DNA of 38,358 bases from DATDCV01 sp036524155 (GCA_036524155.1 DATDCV010000211.1:1-38358); one strand, 5' to 3'. Shown: positions 1 through 8,077, counted from the stretch's first letter. The notes: a model not told the origin generated them from the sequence alone. Numbers and translations: made by a program.

Positions 1-1974
1 GGTGCTGAGCTCCTTGTTCGCGGGGAGCGCGTACGGGGGCCGGTTCTGGGCGTTGTAGAAGCTGCTGGTGACCACCGGCTGGTCCGGGTCGCCCTGGAGG
101 AAATCGACCAGGACCTCATCCCCGACCCGGGGCAGGAACAACATCCCATGACTCGCGCCCGCCATGGGAGTCGCGACGCGGATCCAGGCGCTCGAATTCT
201 GGTCCGAAACCCCATAGCGATCCCAGTGGAACTGCACCTTGACCCGCCCATATTCGTCAACAAACGCCCGGTCTTCTCCTGCCGGACCCGTGACGTTGGC
301 GGTGCACGCGCGGGCAGACGGCTTCGGCGTTTTGAGCGCGGGCCGATAGACCATTTCCGAGGGGATCACCTCGAACTGGTTTCCATAATAGAAGGTGGGG
401 ACTCCATTGGTCATGCGACGGAACGCCGAGTGGCGCACGCTCGTCACCACGTAAGCGCCGCGCAACCCTGAGGCCGTGCGGTCATCGAGCTCGAACGTGT
501 ACCCGGGCCGTAGATCCGGGGCATTGGCGAGACCAAACACCGTAGCCCGCTCGGCGTCCTGACGCTCCTGCCGCAACCGCGCCTGCCCGGCCAGAGTTGC
601 CACAGTGTTGGCCGAGGATCCGAATTGGTAATACTCCCCCCGTCCGGCCGTGCTCTGGGCAGTGGCCGACAGGTCGAGAGTCGGGCGCGTAAAATCATAG
701 GCGGCAATCCGGGTGGTTTTGGTGGATTCGCGGGTGGCCTTCTCGAAGCGGCGGATGTACTCCGTGCCTGCTGACACTTCGGCGACATTGTTGCCGTAAT
801 AAGCAAAAGGGGAGTTGGGGGCAGCCAGGTATGCATGCACGCCATCGGCGATCGTCAGCGCCGTGCCAGCCGCGTTAAAGAAGTAAAAAATGCCCTCGTC
901 CTCGAGCAAACGATTGAAAAAGTTCAGCGCGGTTTCGCCGTATTGGATGGCGCAGGGGCGGATGGCGTGAGTTTGGACTAACGACTGGCTCAAGGTGTTG
1001 GTGGTCAGGTTTTGGTAAAAGCCGGAGACGATCGCTGGAGCATTCCGGTCTTGATAGACGCGGTAGTCGGTGGTCTGGGCCAGGAAGGCGAGCGGCGGCT
1101 CGATGCGGAACGTGTAGAGGGCGCTTTTGCCGTCAAAAGAGGATAGCGCGCAAGCGGTGACCAGCCCGCTAAACCGCGTGGATCGCCCATTGCGCGCGAA
1201 CGTCAGGCGGGCCTGGCGTCCAAGCTGGGCGGCGGGGTCGAGCTCAGGCGCGGGAATCACGACCTCGACCACGTACTCGTAGGGTGCGGACATGGCCTCA
1301 CGGCCAATGAAGCCCACGGCGGTGCCCAAAGCCGCCCCATCGAGGGCTAGAACCAGCGCCGGCGGTTCGCCCGTCACCGGTGACAACTCGCTGAACGGAA
1401 GCGCCTCGGCTGTGCCCAGCGGCCGCGCAGCGCCGAGCATCGTCTCGTACGACGCGCTGCCGCCATCATCGATGTTCGAGGGTTTCACAGCGGCAGGGCC
1501 AATCTTGCTCGTGGTCACCGCGCCATCGGCCAGCATCGCGGTGGTCACCGCGCCGGCGGGCAGGGTCGCGGCCTGCGCGGCGGCGCCGGCGTTGGGGGCA
1601 TACAAAGCATAGGGGGCGGGCGCCAACTCCTGGCGCGGAGTCAGGCTCACAAAGGAACCAACTCCATTCGTGCGCACACCGATTTCAAGCCACCGTGCAT
1701 TGCTGTCGAAGACACCGCCGCCAAAATCCAACGTGACCGTGAACAAGCCGTTGCTCACCGGAACGGTCGCGTTGGTAATCGTGACGCCAAGCTGGCCGCC
1801 GCCGGTGACCGCGTTCCAGATGCTGAACGTCAGATCATAGCGGCCATTGGCCAGGCTCGCGCCGCTCGCAAGGCGGCCCTGGTAGGTGAACGCCGTGCCC
1901 AGTGGGTCGGCGAAAACCAAATCAAGCGATAGCGCCATCAGACTAATTACCAGCGAAGAAGATTTCGGGTTCAT
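1..1974 (-). CDS. VgrG-like spike protein with signal peptide and secreted N-terminal module (3' end outside window)
   Basis: An open frame runs from ATG at 1974 down to the window edge without a stop: 658 residues, C-terminus missing. Residues 1-22 look like a Sec signal peptide (hydrophobic run, likely cleavage after VFA). Residues about 28-125 form the 'FTYQGRL...RWLEIGVR...TPYALYA' module common in exported verrucomicrobial and planctomycete proteins. From about residue 205 the sequence follows the VgrG/TssI core: IGREAMSAPYEY, then YTFRIEPPLAFLAQ, the gp27-like AIQYGETALNFFNRLLEDEG, then DEYGRVKVQFHWDRYG and PRVGDEVLVDFLQGDPDQP near residue 611. VgrG trimers form the tip of type VI secretion systems and load from the cytoplasm, so a signal peptide in front is odd. 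No other T6SS gene is in the window. No Shine-Dalgarno is visible before the ATG. The VgrG core is secure; export and function are inference. Confidence 0.85.
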   Translation of the reverse strand, partial: MNPKSSSLVISLMALSLDLVFADPLGTAFTYQGRLASGASLANGRYDLTFSIWNAVTGGGQLGVTITNATVPVSNGLFTVTLDFGGGVFDSNARWLEIGVRTNGVGSFVSLTPRQELAPAPYALYAPNAGAAAQAATLPAGAVTTAMLADGAVTTSKIGPAAVKPSNIDDGGSASYETMLGAARPLGTAEALPFSELSPVTGEPPALVLALDGAALGTAVGFIGREAMSAPYEYVVEVVIPAPELDPAAQLGRQARLTFARNGRSTRFSGLVTACALSSFDGKSALYTFRIEPPLAFLAQTTDYRVYQDRNAPAIVSGFYQNLTTNTLSQSLVQTHAIRPCAIQYGETALNFFNRLLEDEGIFYFFNAAGTALTIADGVHAYLAAPNSPFAYYGNNVAEVSAGTEYIRRFEKATRESTKTTRIAAYDFTRPTLDLSATAQSTAGRGEYYQFGSSANTVATLAGQARLRQERQDAERATVFGLANAPDLRPGYTFELDDRTASGLRGAYVVTSVRHSAFRRMTNGVPTFYYGNQFEVIPSEMVYRPALKTPKPSARACTANVTGPAGEDRAFVDEYGRVKVQFHWDRYGVSDQNSSAWIRVATPMAGASHGMLFLPRVGDEVLVDFLQGDPDQPVVTSSFYNAQNRPPYALPANKELST

Positions 1975-2325
1975 GGGAGTGGTTCATCGGCCTGCGCGAC
2001 CGCCGATAACGGGCGCACCGACCTGGTTGTGGTCTTCCGCACAGATGGAACAACTTGTGCCTTAGGATTTCCTGGTTTTCGGTTTCAAGCTCGCCGGCCG
2101 GCAAACTGTTCCCGAACACAGACGTGACGATGGAAGCAGGACCAAGGCGATAGTCAATTCTAATTTGGCGTCGGTCAGCGCGCTGCCTTTAGTCCGCAGC
2201 AACACCCACCAACAGGGGCGCCTTGGCATTCCGGGGGCAATGAGCGGGCGGATATCGCTGCGGACTAAAGGCCGCGCGCCGCCGCGGGTGTTGACCGGAA
2301 ACGGCTGAGCCGCCACTCTGGGCTC
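1975..2325. other. Intergenic region between divergent VgrG-like and phosphofructokinase genes
   Basis: These 351 bases separate two divergent genes and must hold both promoters, but I see no convincing -35/-10 pair. The only clear structure is the long inverted repeat at 2178-2279. An open frame on the minus strand here continues across the phosphofructokinase gene and is a shadow. Confidence 0.6.
2178..2279. repeat. Long inverted repeat, 23-bp arms, REP-like
   Basis: Arms at 2178-2200 and 2257-2279 match at 22 of 23 positions as reverse complements; the core is cctttagtccgcagc. The 56-base spacer holds no gene. There is no T-run after either arm, so it is not an intrinsic terminator of usual form. 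A related string (cggcctttagtggccg) occurs near 21920. It reads as an interspersed palindromic element; copy number elsewhere cannot be judged from this window. Confidence 0.75.
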
Positions 2326-3588
2326 ATGCAAATCAGAACCCTGGGAGAGCCCCGGCTCAACTCGCCTTTCGATCGCGCGGTAAGCGACCTGGCCCGGATC
2401 CCGGCTCACATCGTGCGCGAAACCGGCGCGCCCCACACCGATGAACTGCTGTTCGAACGAGCAGGACCTCGCGCCAGGATTTTTTTTGATCCACAGCACG
2501 CGCGCGCCGGCATTGTCACTTGCGGCGGGTTGTGTCCGGGCTTGAACAATGTGATTCGATCTTTGTTCCTTGAACTGCACCATTGTTACGGCGTTAGGAA
2601 CGTATTGGGATTTCGTGGAGGTTACCAGGGCCTGGACCCACGGAACGGCGCTGAACCGCTCGAACTCACCGCCGACCTGGTCGACGACATTCACCGCGAA
2701 GGCGGAACGATCCTGGGTACTTCGCGCGGACCAGTGGACGCCGGGGTGGCGGTCGAGAACCTGGTGCGCCGGGGTATCAACATGCTGTTCGCGATCGGGG
2801 GCGACGGCACCCAGCGGGGAGCCCGGGAACTGAGCGAGGAGGCGACGCGCCGCGGTCATACCCTGGCCGTCGTCGGTGTTCCCAAGACGATCGATAATGA
2901 CGTGCCTTTTGTGTCCCGGACGTTCGGCTACCTGACAGCGATCGAGCAGGCCGCCAAGGTGCTCGAGTGCGCCCACACGGAATGCCATAGCGTGCGTAAC
3001 GGCATTTCGGTGGTAAAGCTAATGGGGCGCGAAGCCGGTTTCATTGCGGCCGGGGCGACCATCGCCAGCCAGGACGTGAATTTCACGCTGATCCCCGAAG
3101 TGCCGTTCAAGCTCGAGGGCGAGCGCGGTTTTCTGCCGCTGCTGAAAAAGCGTGTGGTCAATCGAGCGCACGCTGTGATCGTGGTTGCGGAGGGAGCGGG
3201 CCAGGATTTGCTGGGCGGCGGGGACGAGGCGCGGGATGCCTCAGGGAACCTGAAGCTGAAAGATATCGGGGTGTTCCTGCGCCGCCGCATCGAGGAATAT
3301 TTTAAGCAAGAGCAGGTGCCGGCCACCTTGCGCTATTTTGATCCAAGCTACGTCATCCGCAGCGTGGCGGCTGATTCGGAAGACGCGATCCTTTGCGATC
3401 TGTTCGCCCGAAACGCCGCTCATGCCGCCATGGCCGGCAAGACCGGGCTGATTATCGGGTTGCTGCATGACCAGTTCATTCATGTCCCGATGGAGTTGCT
3501 GGCGGCGGAGAAGAAAAGGCTGAACCCCAACGGCTCAATCTGGCACGCCGTTCTGGCCGCCACCGGCCAACCGGCACGGTTCGAGTAA
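2326..3588 (+). CDS. 6-phosphofructokinase, plant/spirochaete-type
   Basis: Phosphorylates fructose 6-phosphate to the 1,6-bisphosphate in glycolysis, in the cytoplasm. The 420-residue protein shows the PFK family motifs in order: TCGGLCPGLNN (about 65-75), IGGDGTQRGA (157-166), VPKTIDNDVPF (185-195) with the catalytic TIDND, KLMGREAGFIA (231-241) and PSYVIRS near residue 340. The glycine in GGDGT points to ATP as phosphoryl donor, because PPi-dependent enzymes have Asp there; the lysine in PKTIDND is of the PPi type. This Gly/Lys pair is the one found in plant ATP-PFKs, so ATP use is likely but not certain. It is longer than the 320-residue E. coli type, with a 60-residue N-terminal extension. 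The start is the ATG at 2326. It stands alone, convergent with the OMP gene 16 bases downstream. Confidence 0.9.
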   Translation: MQIRTLGEPRLNSPFDRAVSDLARIPAHIVRETGAPHTDELLFERAGPRARIFFDPQHARAGIVTCGGLCPGLNNVIRSLFLELHHCYGVRNVLGFRGGYQGLDPRNGAEPLELTADLVDDIHREGGTILGTSRGPVDAGVAVENLVRRGINMLFAIGGDGTQRGARELSEEATRRGHTLAVVGVPKTIDNDVPFVSRTFGYLTAIEQAAKVLECAHTECHSVRNGISVVKLMGREAGFIAAGATIASQDVNFTLIPEVPFKLEGERGFLPLLKKRVVNRAHAVIVVAEGAGQDLLGGGDEARDASGNLKLKDIGVFLRRRIEEYFKQEQVPATLRYFDPSYVIRSVAADSEDAILCDLFARNAAHAAMAGKTGLIIGLLHDQFIHVPMELLAAEKKRLNPNGSIWHAVLAATGQPARFE

Positions 3589-3604
3589 ACGTCGGTCGCG
3601 CCGG

Positions 3605-4255
3605 TCAGAACTTCCAGATCACGCTGATCCCGATGAAGTGATTGAACAGCTCTTTGGTTTCTAGCTTTTGGTTGCCGAACGAGTAATCCTGTGCGGCCGT
3701 GGAAAGGAGTTTATATTCCGCATCGATCCAGGCCCGCTCATCAATCTTGTAAATGACGCCCACCTTTCCCTGCCACGCGAACACGGTGTCTTTGTCGCTG
3801 TCGTCGGCACTTTCGCTGGCGATCCGCAGTTTTGTCATAACACCGCCAGCCCCGGCGCCCACGTACGGGACGAACGCGGAGTCGTTTTCGTAACGGAGTA
3901 CCACGTTGGCCAGCACGGGGATCTGTGAAAACGACGAATCACCGTGGAGTCGCAACTGATTCGCGCCGAGGGTGACCTTATCCAAATTGTTCTCGGTGTA
4001 GCCGCCTTCGACCTCGACCGCCAGCCAGCGGTTCAACTCGTAGCCGAGCGTGCCATCCACCCGGTAGCCAGTGTCCAACGACATCCGGCCATCAACCGCG
4101 TTGATCTGCAGGTCGGAGTCCGAGACGAGATTCATGCCCCCGCTCGCTTTCAGGTAAGGACCGAAGTTCTGCGCCGACGCCGGTTCCTCTGCAAGGAACA
4201 CCAGCCCGATGCCCGCGAGCACAAAAAAGCCAGCCGTATGTTTGATAACTTTCAT
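3605..4255 (-). CDS. Small outer-membrane beta-barrel protein
   Basis: 216 residues with a clear Sec signal peptide (MKVIKHTAG then a hydrophobic stretch, cleavage near ASA-Q at about residue 28). The rest alternates polar and hydrophobic residues in short strands (YLKASGGMNLV, GYRVDGTLGYEL, WLAVEVEGGYTEN, IPVLANVVLRYE, PYVGAGAGGVM, AWQGKVGVIYKI, AWIDAEYKLLS, FNHFIGISVIWKF) and ends in Phe, as outer-membrane barrels do for assembly. About eight strands fit an OmpA/OmpW/opacity-type barrel. Substrate and role cannot be read. The gene is monocistronic and convergent with the phosphofructokinase gene. Confidence 0.8.
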   Translation of the reverse strand: MKVIKHTAGFFVLAGIGLVFLAEEPASAQNFGPYLKASGGMNLVSDSDLQINAVDGRMSLDTGYRVDGTLGYELNRWLAVEVEGGYTENNLDKVTLGANQLRLHGDSSFSQIPVLANVVLRYENDSAFVPYVGAGAGGVMTKLRIASESADDSDKDTVFAWQGKVGVIYKIDERAWIDAEYKLLSTAAQDYSFGNQKLETKELFNHFIGISVIWKF

Positions 4256-4546
4256 AGATTACATGAGTCGTTGCTTCAGTGTCGCCACCAGCAGCCGACG
4301 CCCTCGGTGGACGGTGATGTCCGGCGTCCGCAGTGCCTTGCCCTCACCGATTATATTATCCGGTGGCCGAGAAGCTTCTAAAGCGAGGAGGCGACACCGT
4401 CAAGGCGGTTTTTTCACAGGATTCGTGGCCAGGCTGGCCCCGGAGGAGGGCCGGCTTCACCGGAGCCGGCAAGAAAACGAAGCCTTTCTGCCGGCACTCA
4501 GAAATGTCTTTTGCGCGGGATCCGCCCATGAGAAACTACCGAGCCA
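4256..4546. other. Intergenic region between divergent OMP and ATP-grasp genes
   Basis: About 290 bases shared by two divergent promoters. A TATAAT lies on the minus strand at 4350-4355, about 95 bases before the OMP start, but no good -35 is found 16-18 bases upstream of it. A GC-rich hairpin (gccggct...agccggc, 4450-4470) is present without a T-run. If the ATP-grasp protein starts at its alternative ATG at 4592 the region extends to 4591. Confidence 0.4.
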
Positions 4547-5830
4547 ATGGTCTGGAGATCGAAGAAACCGGGACAACACGGGGACGGAGTGATGGTGTTG
4601 GGTGTGGGGTCTTTTGCGCACAGCACGGCCCAGATCCTGAAGGACGCCGGGGCGGTTGTTTCCACCTATCTCACCCGCGACTATGGGCAGTACGCGCCGT
4701 CGCTGGCCGGGCCCGTGTATCACCGCGAGCAGTTTCCCTCTCCCGTTCCTTTGGTGAAACAGAATCAGGTGGAGCTGGTAGTGCCGATGTCCATCGACTG
4801 GGCACAAGCTCCCTGGGGAACGGAGTTGGTCGCTTCCCGGGCGCCCATCTTTGGGCCCAGCGGCGAAGGGATGCGCATCGAACGGGAGCGCGATTTCGCC
4901 CGGCAGCTTTGCCACACTTGCCGGATTCCGTTTCCCAAAGCGCGCGTGGCGCGGAACCGCCTCGAAGCCGAAGCGATTCTCGGCGAGCACCCGAGACCTT
5001 TTGTGCTCAAGAACCCGCTGTGTTCCCCCACCAGCCCCATCCACACGATCCTGTGCGAAACAGTTGCGGACACGCGTTCGTGGCTCCGGCACGTGGATTA
5101 CGCGGAAGGCGTGTTCCTTCAGGAATACCTTGGCCGGCGCGAGGCGGGCCATATCGCGCTGGTCAGCGGCGGGGAAATATACTCGCTCGTCACCAACCAG
5201 GAATACAAACGGGCCTTCGCAGGTGACATGGGGATTGTGGCCGGCGCACCGCTCGGAGGATTGGTCGAAAAAGATCCGGCTGACCGGTACGGCCTGGCGC
5301 GGGAGCTGTTGCATCCGCTGGTACCCTGGTTTCGGAAAGTGAAATATCACGGCCCGATTCAGGTCACCGCGATCCACCACAAACAAAGATGGCATGCGAT
5401 CGAATACAACATCCGGATTGGGGTCACGTCCGGGGCCATGATCCTGCGGTTGCTGGCCAATCCGCTCGAGACGCTGCTGGGGACCGCGCGAAACCGGAAG
5501 CTTGACCCGCGCTTTGTTTCAGGGCGGGCGTTCGGCTGTTCGGTGACGCTCGCGGGCTATGGCTATCCTTACGTGCAAATCCAGGGACCTCGATTGCCGG
5601 TGGAGCTCTTGGCCCCCGTGGACTGCGATCTTTGGTGGAACGAAGTCGCACCTGATGCGACGGGCCGGTTAATGACCACCGGCCACCGCATCGCCGACGT
5701 AATCGCGTTTGGCGGCACGGTTGAGGCGGCCATCCGGCAGGCTTACTCGAACATCCGCAAACTGCGCAGCCTCGGCAGCTATTACCGCCCGGATGTGGGC
5801 CGCAGCCTGTGGCCGCCCGGAAATCCTTGA
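4547..5830 (+). CDS. PurD-like ATP-grasp ligase of unknown substrate
   Basis: 427 residues with the architecture of phosphoribosylamine-glycine ligase (PurD): an N-terminal Rossmann-like part (MVLGVGSFAHSTAQILKDAG), the VELVVPMSID / PIFGPSGEGMRIERERDFA stretch, an ATP-grasp domain (PFVLKNP about 165; VFLQEYLGRREAGH; NQEYKRAFAGDMG), and a PurD-like C-terminal domain (GTVEAAIRQAYSNIRKL). The metal-binding strand reads HAIEYNIRIGVTSGA where true PurD has a LEFN-RFGDPE type sequence, so the GDPE part is gone, and the glycine-rich ATP loop is also altered. It is therefore probably a paralogue using another carboxylate or amine, not the purine enzyme. It is the first gene of a three-gene operon: 12 bases to the alanine racemase ATG, then a 4-base overlap to the transferase-like gene. 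The start may instead be the ATG at 4592, which aligns better with PurD. Confidence 0.72.
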   Translation: MVWRSKKPGQHGDGVMVLGVGSFAHSTAQILKDAGAVVSTYLTRDYGQYAPSLAGPVYHREQFPSPVPLVKQNQVELVVPMSIDWAQAPWGTELVASRAPIFGPSGEGMRIERERDFARQLCHTCRIPFPKARVARNRLEAEAILGEHPRPFVLKNPLCSPTSPIHTILCETVADTRSWLRHVDYAEGVFLQEYLGRREAGHIALVSGGEIYSLVTNQEYKRAFAGDMGIVAGAPLGGLVEKDPADRYGLARELLHPLVPWFRKVKYHGPIQVTAIHHKQRWHAIEYNIRIGVTSGAMILRLLANPLETLLGTARNRKLDPRFVSGRAFGCSVTLAGYGYPYVQIQGPRLPVELLAPVDCDLWWNEVAPDATGRLMTTGHRIADVIAFGGTVEAAIRQAYSNIRKLRSLGSYYRPDVGRSLWPPGNP

Positions 5831-5842
5831 TTTTTGTTATCG

Positions 5843-7081
5843 ATGAGCTTTTTGCCTGATGAAATCGCCGACCTGGCGCCGGCGAGCGTTCTGCTCCCAA
5901 CCAGACCCGCTGTCGGCGGGTCCGACCCCGACCCCGGCATCCCGCCGCTGCCGACCCCTCCACGTCCGGCGTGGGTAGAAATTGATCTGGGCCGACTCCG
6001 GCGCAATTTTGAACTCATCAGCCGGGAGAAACCCTTCGGGCTTCAAATCCTGTCGGTCGTTAAAGACGAAGGCTACGGGCACGGGGCGCTGGCGGTCGCG
6101 AACTCCGCCCTGGCCACAGGCGCCGGTTTCCTGGCGTTGAGCACGATCGAAGAAGCCATGAGCCTGCGCGACCGGGGCGTTGCCGCCCGCATGTTGTTAC
6201 TGGGCGATCGAGAGGAACAAGAGCTGCCGTGGTGCGTGGCCCACGATTTGACTTGTTGCATCGGCGAACCGCGCTCGGTGGACGCCCTGGCCCGGCTGGC
6301 CGCTCGTGCCGGCAAGCGCATCCCTGTGCACCTGAAGATCAACACCGGGATGAACCGTTACGGTGTGCGTTGGACAGCCGCGCCGGCGCTGGCGCGACAT
6401 ATCGCGGATGGCAAATCGCTCGAACTGGAGGGTGTGCTCAGCCACTTTGCCCAATCGGATGAAGCGGACAAAACGTTTGCGCTGCTCCAGCTTTCCCGTT
6501 TCCAGGAAGCTCTGGAAGGGATGCGCGCTTGCGGGGTGACTCCCCGGCTCCGGCATTTGTGCAATAGCGGCGGATACCTGGACCTGCCCCAGGCCCATTT
6601 TGACATGGTTCGCCTAGGCATCCTGCCGCTGGGCGTTTTTCCCTCGTCCGTGTGCCGCCGCATTGCCGGCGTCGCCCCGGTTATGTCGGTGAAAGCCCGC
6701 ATCGCCTCGATTCAGCGACTCCAGGCGGGCGATCATGTCGGCTATGGTATGCGCTACACTGCCGACTCTGCCCGCCGCATCGCCGTGCTGCCGATTGGCT
6801 ATGGCGATGGCTTCCCCCGTGTGCGGAACCAGGGCTTTGCGCTCATCGCCGGGCGCCGCGCCCCAATCGTGGGCGGTGTTGCCATGGACGCGTTGACCGT
6901 CGATATCACGCACATCCCGGCGGCGCAATTGTGGGACGAGGCGGTGCTGATGGGCCGCCAGGGCGCCGAAGAAATCTCGGTTCATGAAGTCGCCCGGCTC
7001 AAGAACTCCGTCTCCTATGACGTGCTGACCAGTTGGCGCTCGCGGTTGCCACGCGTGTATGTCTCCGAGCGCGCGGCATGA
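5843..7081 (+). CDS. Alanine racemase family protein (PLP-dependent)
   Basis: Interconverts L- and D-alanine, or a related amino acid. From the ATG at 5843 the protein has 412 residues; an in-frame TTG at 5834 is an alternative. Visible motifs: WVEIDLGRLRRNF (about 44), VVKDEGYGHG with the PLP lysine at about residue 74 (the usual form is VVKADAYGHG), INTGMNRYGV, CNSGGYLDLP, MVRLGILPLG with the pyridine-contacting Arg, VGYGMRYTA with the catalytic Tyr at about 301, and GGVAMDALTVDIT. All key residues are present, so it should be active. The first 43 residues are a proline-rich extension not usual in Alr. The KDEG and LPLG changes are compatible with a shifted substrate. It sits between a PurD-like ligase and an arginyltransferase-like gene, and its TGA overlaps the ATG of the latter, so a dedicated D-amino-acid supply for that operon is plausible. 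Confidence 0.88.
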   Translation: MSFLPDEIADLAPASVLLPTRPAVGGSDPDPGIPPLPTPPRPAWVEIDLGRLRRNFELISREKPFGLQILSVVKDEGYGHGALAVANSALATGAGFLALSTIEEAMSLRDRGVAARMLLLGDREEQELPWCVAHDLTCCIGEPRSVDALARLAARAGKRIPVHLKINTGMNRYGVRWTAAPALARHIADGKSLELEGVLSHFAQSDEADKTFALLQLSRFQEALEGMRACGVTPRLRHLCNSGGYLDLPQAHFDMVRLGILPLGVFPSSVCRRIAGVAPVMSVKARIASIQRLQAGDHVGYGMRYTADSARRIAVLPIGYGDGFPRVRNQGFALIAGRRAPIVGGVAMDALTVDITHIPAAQLWDEAVLMGRQGAEEISVHEVARLKNSVSYDVLTSWRSRLPRVYVSERAA

Positions 7082-7887
7082 AACTTCTCTTCTCCGAGAG
7101 CAAGCCGGATTACAGCCACTACGTGTTCCCTTACGCGATCTGGGCCTTTCCGGAACCGGAGGAAACCCCAGCGATCCTCTTCGACCACGGGTTCCTCCCG
7201 TCATCGCGAAACCTCGACCGCTTTTACCTGTGCCGACAGGTGCGCGTCCAACTCGAGACCTTCAGACCATCTTCGGAAAACCGCCGCATCCTGCGGAAAG
7301 GCGAGGGGATAGCCGCCGCGCTGGTGCCGCGCGACGAGTTCGACTACACCCCCCGGCGGAAAGAATCCTACCTCACTTACGCCGATATCCGGTTCGGCAA
7401 AGGCGTCATGACCGGAGAGCGGCTCGACGCGCTGTTCCACGCCCCGATTACATCACACGTCCTGCTCTTCACCGATATTCAGTCGGGAACCGAAGCCGGT
7501 GTGGCGACGCTTTACCTCGAGCCACCCGCTCTTGCCTATTATTATTACGCTTTCTACGACCTGAACTTTTACCGGCGCAACCTCGGGATGTACATGATGA
7601 CTTACGCGGTCAGATTCTTCGCCGAGAAGGGATTCCAGTTCCTTTACCTCGGCACGTGCTACCAACCGAATGCCCTGTATAAGACCCAGTTTGCCGGAGC
7701 GGAGTTCTTCAACGGCGTCCGCTGGTCTAAAGACCTGAAGGAGTTGAAATACCTGTTGCGGCGCGACGAGCATCTGAATCGCGAGCACCTGCTCGAATGC
7801 GAGGAATACCGCCGCATGTATTACGGTCAGGAGCCGTCCGGAATCGCCACTGCGGCTGGCGTAAGACTTCGGCTACGCGACCCGTAG
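7078..7887 (+). CDS. Arginyl-tRNA-protein transferase-like (ATE/Bpt) GNAT protein
   Basis: 269 residues from the ATG at 7078, which overlaps the racemase stop as ATGA; this overlap decides the start and implies translational coupling. It resembles the ATE/Bpt family that moves an amino acid from aminoacyl-tRNA to a protein N-terminus: GFLPSSRNLDRFYLCRQVRVQLETF and FRPSSENRR in the N-terminal half, then the GNAT-fold core AYYYYAFYDLNFYRRNLGMYMM (positions about 155-176), GFQFLYLGTCY and ALYKTQFAGAEFF. The Cys pairs at the N-terminus of classical ATE and Bpt are missing; only one Cys occurs in the CRQVRV stretch. The substrate may therefore be neither Arg/Leu-tRNA nor a degron protein. No signal peptide. 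Family assignment is by motif; the role is inference from its neighbours. Confidence 0.7.
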   Translation: MKLLFSESKPDYSHYVFPYAIWAFPEPEETPAILFDHGFLPSSRNLDRFYLCRQVRVQLETFRPSSENRRILRKGEGIAAALVPRDEFDYTPRRKESYLTYADIRFGKGVMTGERLDALFHAPITSHVLLFTDIQSGTEAGVATLYLEPPALAYYYYAFYDLNFYRRNLGMYMMTYAVRFFAEKGFQFLYLGTCYQPNALYKTQFAGAEFFNGVRWSKDLKELKYLLRRDEHLNREHLLECEEYRRMYYGQEPSGIATAAGVRLRLRDP

Positions 7888-7926
7888 CCTGGATGGTTTC
7901 ATGGACCGCGCCAACACGGTACAAAT

Positions 7927-7999
7927 TGTAGGCGCCGACGTAAGGAGGCGAAACGTTGGCAGACGTGGTTGTTTTCGCCTCCTTACGTCGGCGCCTACA
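7927..7999. repeat. Perfect 27-bp inverted repeat with 19-base loop
   Basis: Arms 7927-7953 and 7973-7999 are exact reverse complements (core ggcgccgacgtaaggaggcg). It lies between the convergent ends of the aminoacyl-transferase-like gene (+) and the 2',3'-cyclic phosphodiesterase gene (-). A hairpin this strong could stop transcription in either direction, but no T-run follows. It looks like an interspersed palindromic element. The stretch from 7888 to 8077 holds no gene. Confidence 0.8.
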
Positions 8000-8077
8000 G
8001 TCGAAATATTCGGGGTAGGGCCGGTTGGCAAAGTCCAAATTCACGGTAAGACTGCGCGGAGAGGCTGGCGCTGGAGG

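Noticed and set aside
2062..2988. 308-residue open frame on the minus strand over the phosphofructokinase start
   Set aside because: Antisense to a gene with complete family motifs, arginine-rich composition and no recognisable domain; a high-GC shadow.
4450..4470. GC-rich hairpin as terminator
   Set aside because: No T-run on either side and it lies between divergent gene starts.
4457..5395. 312-residue minus-strand frame
   Set aside because: Antisense to the ATP-grasp gene, which has family motifs throughout.
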